Position numbers and translations under genes: made by a program. The notes beneath the pieces were generated by a model. It was not told the origin of the DNA, made no database searches, and worked only from the letters and a program-made list of their open reading frames with translations. This document shows positions 62,431-64,000 of a DNA stretch of 64,000 bases, one piece after another; position 1 is the first letter of the stretch, and each line of letters starts with the position of its first letter. Where the stretch lies: NCBI RefSeq assembly GCF_003667315.2, contig NZ_RCTZ02000016.1, positions 1-64,000 on the forward strand, in the 5' to 3' direction. Source of the stretch: Tropicibacter alexandrii (GTDB taxonomy: Bacteria > Pseudomonadota > Alphaproteobacteria > Rhodobacterales > Rhodobacteraceae).

Positions 62431-64000
62431 TCAGTCCTCTCGCGGGATCATGATCTCGACCCGTCGGTTGCGGGCCTGACCTTCCTTGGTGCCGTTATCG
62501 GCAATCGGATCGACCGCGCCCTTGCCCTCGGCGGCGATGCGGTCGGGATCGGCCAGCACCGTCTTGAGGATCTCGGCCACGGTGGTGGCGCGGGCCTCGG
62601 ACAGATCCTGGTTGGTCTTGTAGCGCCCGCGCCCGGACGGCTTTACGCTGTCCGTATGGCCGACCACGCGCACCGGGCCGAATTCGTCATCGAGAGCCGC
62701 ACCGATGGTCGCCGCCAATTGCTGGAAATCGCTGCGCAACTCGGCGCTGCCGGGGGCAAATTGCAGGTAGTCGCCGACCCGGACAAAGATCCACTCGTTC
62801 TTGACATCCACCTCGACCTCGCCGGACTCGATCGGCGCGGCCAGCGCAGTGCGCAGGCGGTCCAGTTGGCTGGTCTTGGGGGGCTCGGGCTTGCGCACCA
62901 CCGGCTCGGTGCGTTCGATCGCCACCGGCCTGAGATCGAAATGCATCGCCGCGATGCCCTGTTCGGTCAGGTCGCTCTGCCGCGCCAGCAGGGTCGAGAG
63001 TGTCGCGAACAGCGCCACGACCATCAGCGCGCCAACACCCGCGATGGCCCAGATCGGCGGCCCGCCCCGCCGGGTCTTGCCGCGCAGCACCACCGGCAAC
63101 CACCGGACCGAGATATCCTCGTCCGCGCGCGGCTGCACCCGGCGCAGCGTGTCATAGATCGCCGCGCGGATGCGCGCGAGATCGGCGGTGCCGTTGGGCA
63201 TGGCGCGGTACTGCCCCTCGAAACCCAGCGACAGGCAGGTCAGCATCAGTTCCAGCAGGTGGAATTTCTGCCCCGGCGCCTTCATGGCGGCATCCATGCG
63301 CTGGAAGAAACCGACGCCGGAATTGCGCTCGCCAAAGAATTGCGCGCCCATGGAATATTCCAGCCACATGCCGCGATCCGCGCCGGGCAGGTTCTGGACG
63401 ATGTCATCGGCGGTGGCCGACAGCGCGTATTTGGCGTCGCGCACATCGTCCGGCGGTACGCCCTTTTGCAGCGCGTTGCGCTCGAACAGGTCGATCTCGC
63501 GCGCGACATGTTCCAGCAGCGGCGCGGATTGCATTTCCACCAGTCCGGTGCGCAAGCGGCCCAACAGGATCAGCAGGTTCGCCGCCGAAGCCAGCAGCGG
63601 GTTGGTCGAGCCGCCCTCCCCCAGCCCCGAGGCGCGCAAAGCATCGGCCAGCGGGATCTTGCGGTGCTGGCGCGGGGCGGTCTGTTCTTCCTGATGGCGG
63701 ATTTCCGGGAACATCTGCTCCGAGGCGGAGCGCTGTCCGGTATCGGGCCGATAGGACTGGCCGGGATAGGGGGTGGGCTGCGGCGGCGGAGTGGGCGCAG
63801 GTCCCGGTTGCGGCGGCGGGGTCGGATGCGGCGGCAAAGACCCGCCCAGCCACGTGTCGTCCTGCTCCTGCGGGGGCGGCCCCCAATTGGTGGTTTGATG
63901 CGGCGGTTGCTGGATCGGCGACCGGGGCGGCGGCGTGGGCGCAACGCGCGGCGGCTCGGGGTTGACCGGCGGGCGGTATTGCGGCTGGGGCGGTTGCGGA
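62431..64000 (-). CDS. tssL: T6SS protein TssL (DotU) fused to OmpA-type peptidoglycan-binding domain, N-terminus beyond window
   Basis: 523 residues are visible with the frame open to the right edge, so the true start lies outside; a TTG at 63837 is internal. The visible N-terminal 95 residues or so are Pro/Gln-rich. DotU domain with NPLLASAANLLILLGRLRT and MLTCLSLGFEGQYRAMPNGTADLARIRAAIYDTLRR, a TM (IWAIAGVGALMVVALFATLS), then an OmpA-like domain near the C-terminus (GHTDSVKPSGRGRYKTNQDLSEARATTVAEIL; QARNRRVEIMI). It is the evolved form that binds the wall itself. Forms the membrane complex with TssM. Confidence 0.93.
   Translation of the reverse strand, partial: PQPPQPQYRPPVNPEPPRVAPTPPPRSPIQQPPHQTTNWGPPPQEQDDTWLGGSLPPHPTPPPQPGPAPTPPPQPTPYPGQSYRPDTGQRSASEQMFPEIRHQEEQTAPRQHRKIPLADALRASGLGEGGSTNPLLASAANLLILLGRLRTGLVEMQSAPLLEHVAREIDLFERNALQKGVPPDDVRDAKYALSATADDIVQNLPGADRGMWLEYSMGAQFFGERNSGVGFFQRMDAAMKAPGQKFHLLELMLTCLSLGFEGQYRAMPNGTADLARIRAAIYDTLRRVQPRADEDISVRWLPVVLRGKTRRGGPPIWAIAGVGALMVVALFATLSTLLARQSDLTEQGIAAMHFDLRPVAIERTEPVVRKPEPPKTSQLDRLRTALAAPIESGEVEVDVKNEWIFVRVGDYLQFAPGSAELRSDFQQLAATIGAALDDEFGPVRVVGHTDSVKPSGRGRYKTNQDLSEARATTVAEILKTVLADPDRIAAEGKGAVDPIADNGTKEGQARNRRVEIMIPRED

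Overview
The window is high-GC DNA with tightly packed, often ATGA-overlapping genes. Gene content points to an alphaproteobacterium of the Rhodobacteraceae (Roseobacter-like): a ChvE-GguAB sugar importer with a GbpR-type regulator, a TRAP transporter, carboxy(nor)spermidine polyamine genes, a fused MrpA-MrpB antiporter and an alphaproteobacterial type VI secretion system (T6SS). No tRNA, rRNA, CRISPR array, insertion sequence or prophage was recognised, and no stretch above 300 bp lacks a gene.

Region 1 (1-9431) is a sugar-acid catabolic operon on the minus strand. In transcription order it carries chvE, gguA, gguB, an IlvD/Edd sugar-acid dehydratase, a Gfo/Idh sugar 1-dehydrogenase, a DapA-fold 2-keto-3-deoxy-sugar-acid dehydratase and a 2-oxoglutarate semialdehyde dehydrogenase that is cut by the left edge. 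Together they describe import and non-phosphorylative oxidation of L-arabinose (and probably D-galactose at the first step) to 2-oxoglutarate. A divergent LysR regulator sits upstream across a perfect T-N11-A type palindrome. Region 2 (9435-16100) has a PcaF-like thiolase, a TRAP transporter (dctPQM), a D-2-hydroxyacid dehydrogenase and an M29 aminopeptidase. Region 3 (16164-20847) holds two polyamine genes and a large secreted Cys-rich protein of unknown function. Region 4 (21027-27053) is a complete six-gene Mrp/Pha cation/proton antiporter.

Region 5 (27060-64000, running off the right edge) is a T6SS island. The left half holds PAAR, a DUF4123 adaptor, VgrG, a DUF6931-type protein, TagH(FHA), TssA, TssB, TssC, Hcp, TssE, TssF, TssG and ClpV. 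The right half, on the minus strand, holds TssL (OmpA-fused, start outside the window), TssM, TagF, the PppA phosphatase and the PpkA kinase. TssK and TssJ are not seen and would be expected beyond the right edge.

Between the halves is the least understood part. (a) 43889-46385 has three unrecognised proteins, one with a LysM start and a glycine-rich hydrophobic tail, which are candidate secreted cargo. (b) 46440-51967 has envelope proteins: a fused M23 endopeptidase/lytic transglycosylase, a caspase-like protein lacking the catalytic His, a DUF1036 protein and two small secreted proteins. (c) 52016-55265 is an ExbB-ExbD-ExbD-TonB-like energised module. The periplasmic C-terminal domain of the TonB-like protein aligns without gaps over the core with the periplasmic domain of the adjacent PpkA kinase: both have two Cys exactly 52 residues apart. 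I infer that this proton-motive-force module is an envelope sensing or energising arm of the PpkA/PppA/TagH/TagF post-translational control of this T6SS, which has no TagQRST genes here. That is the most promising undescribed system in the window.
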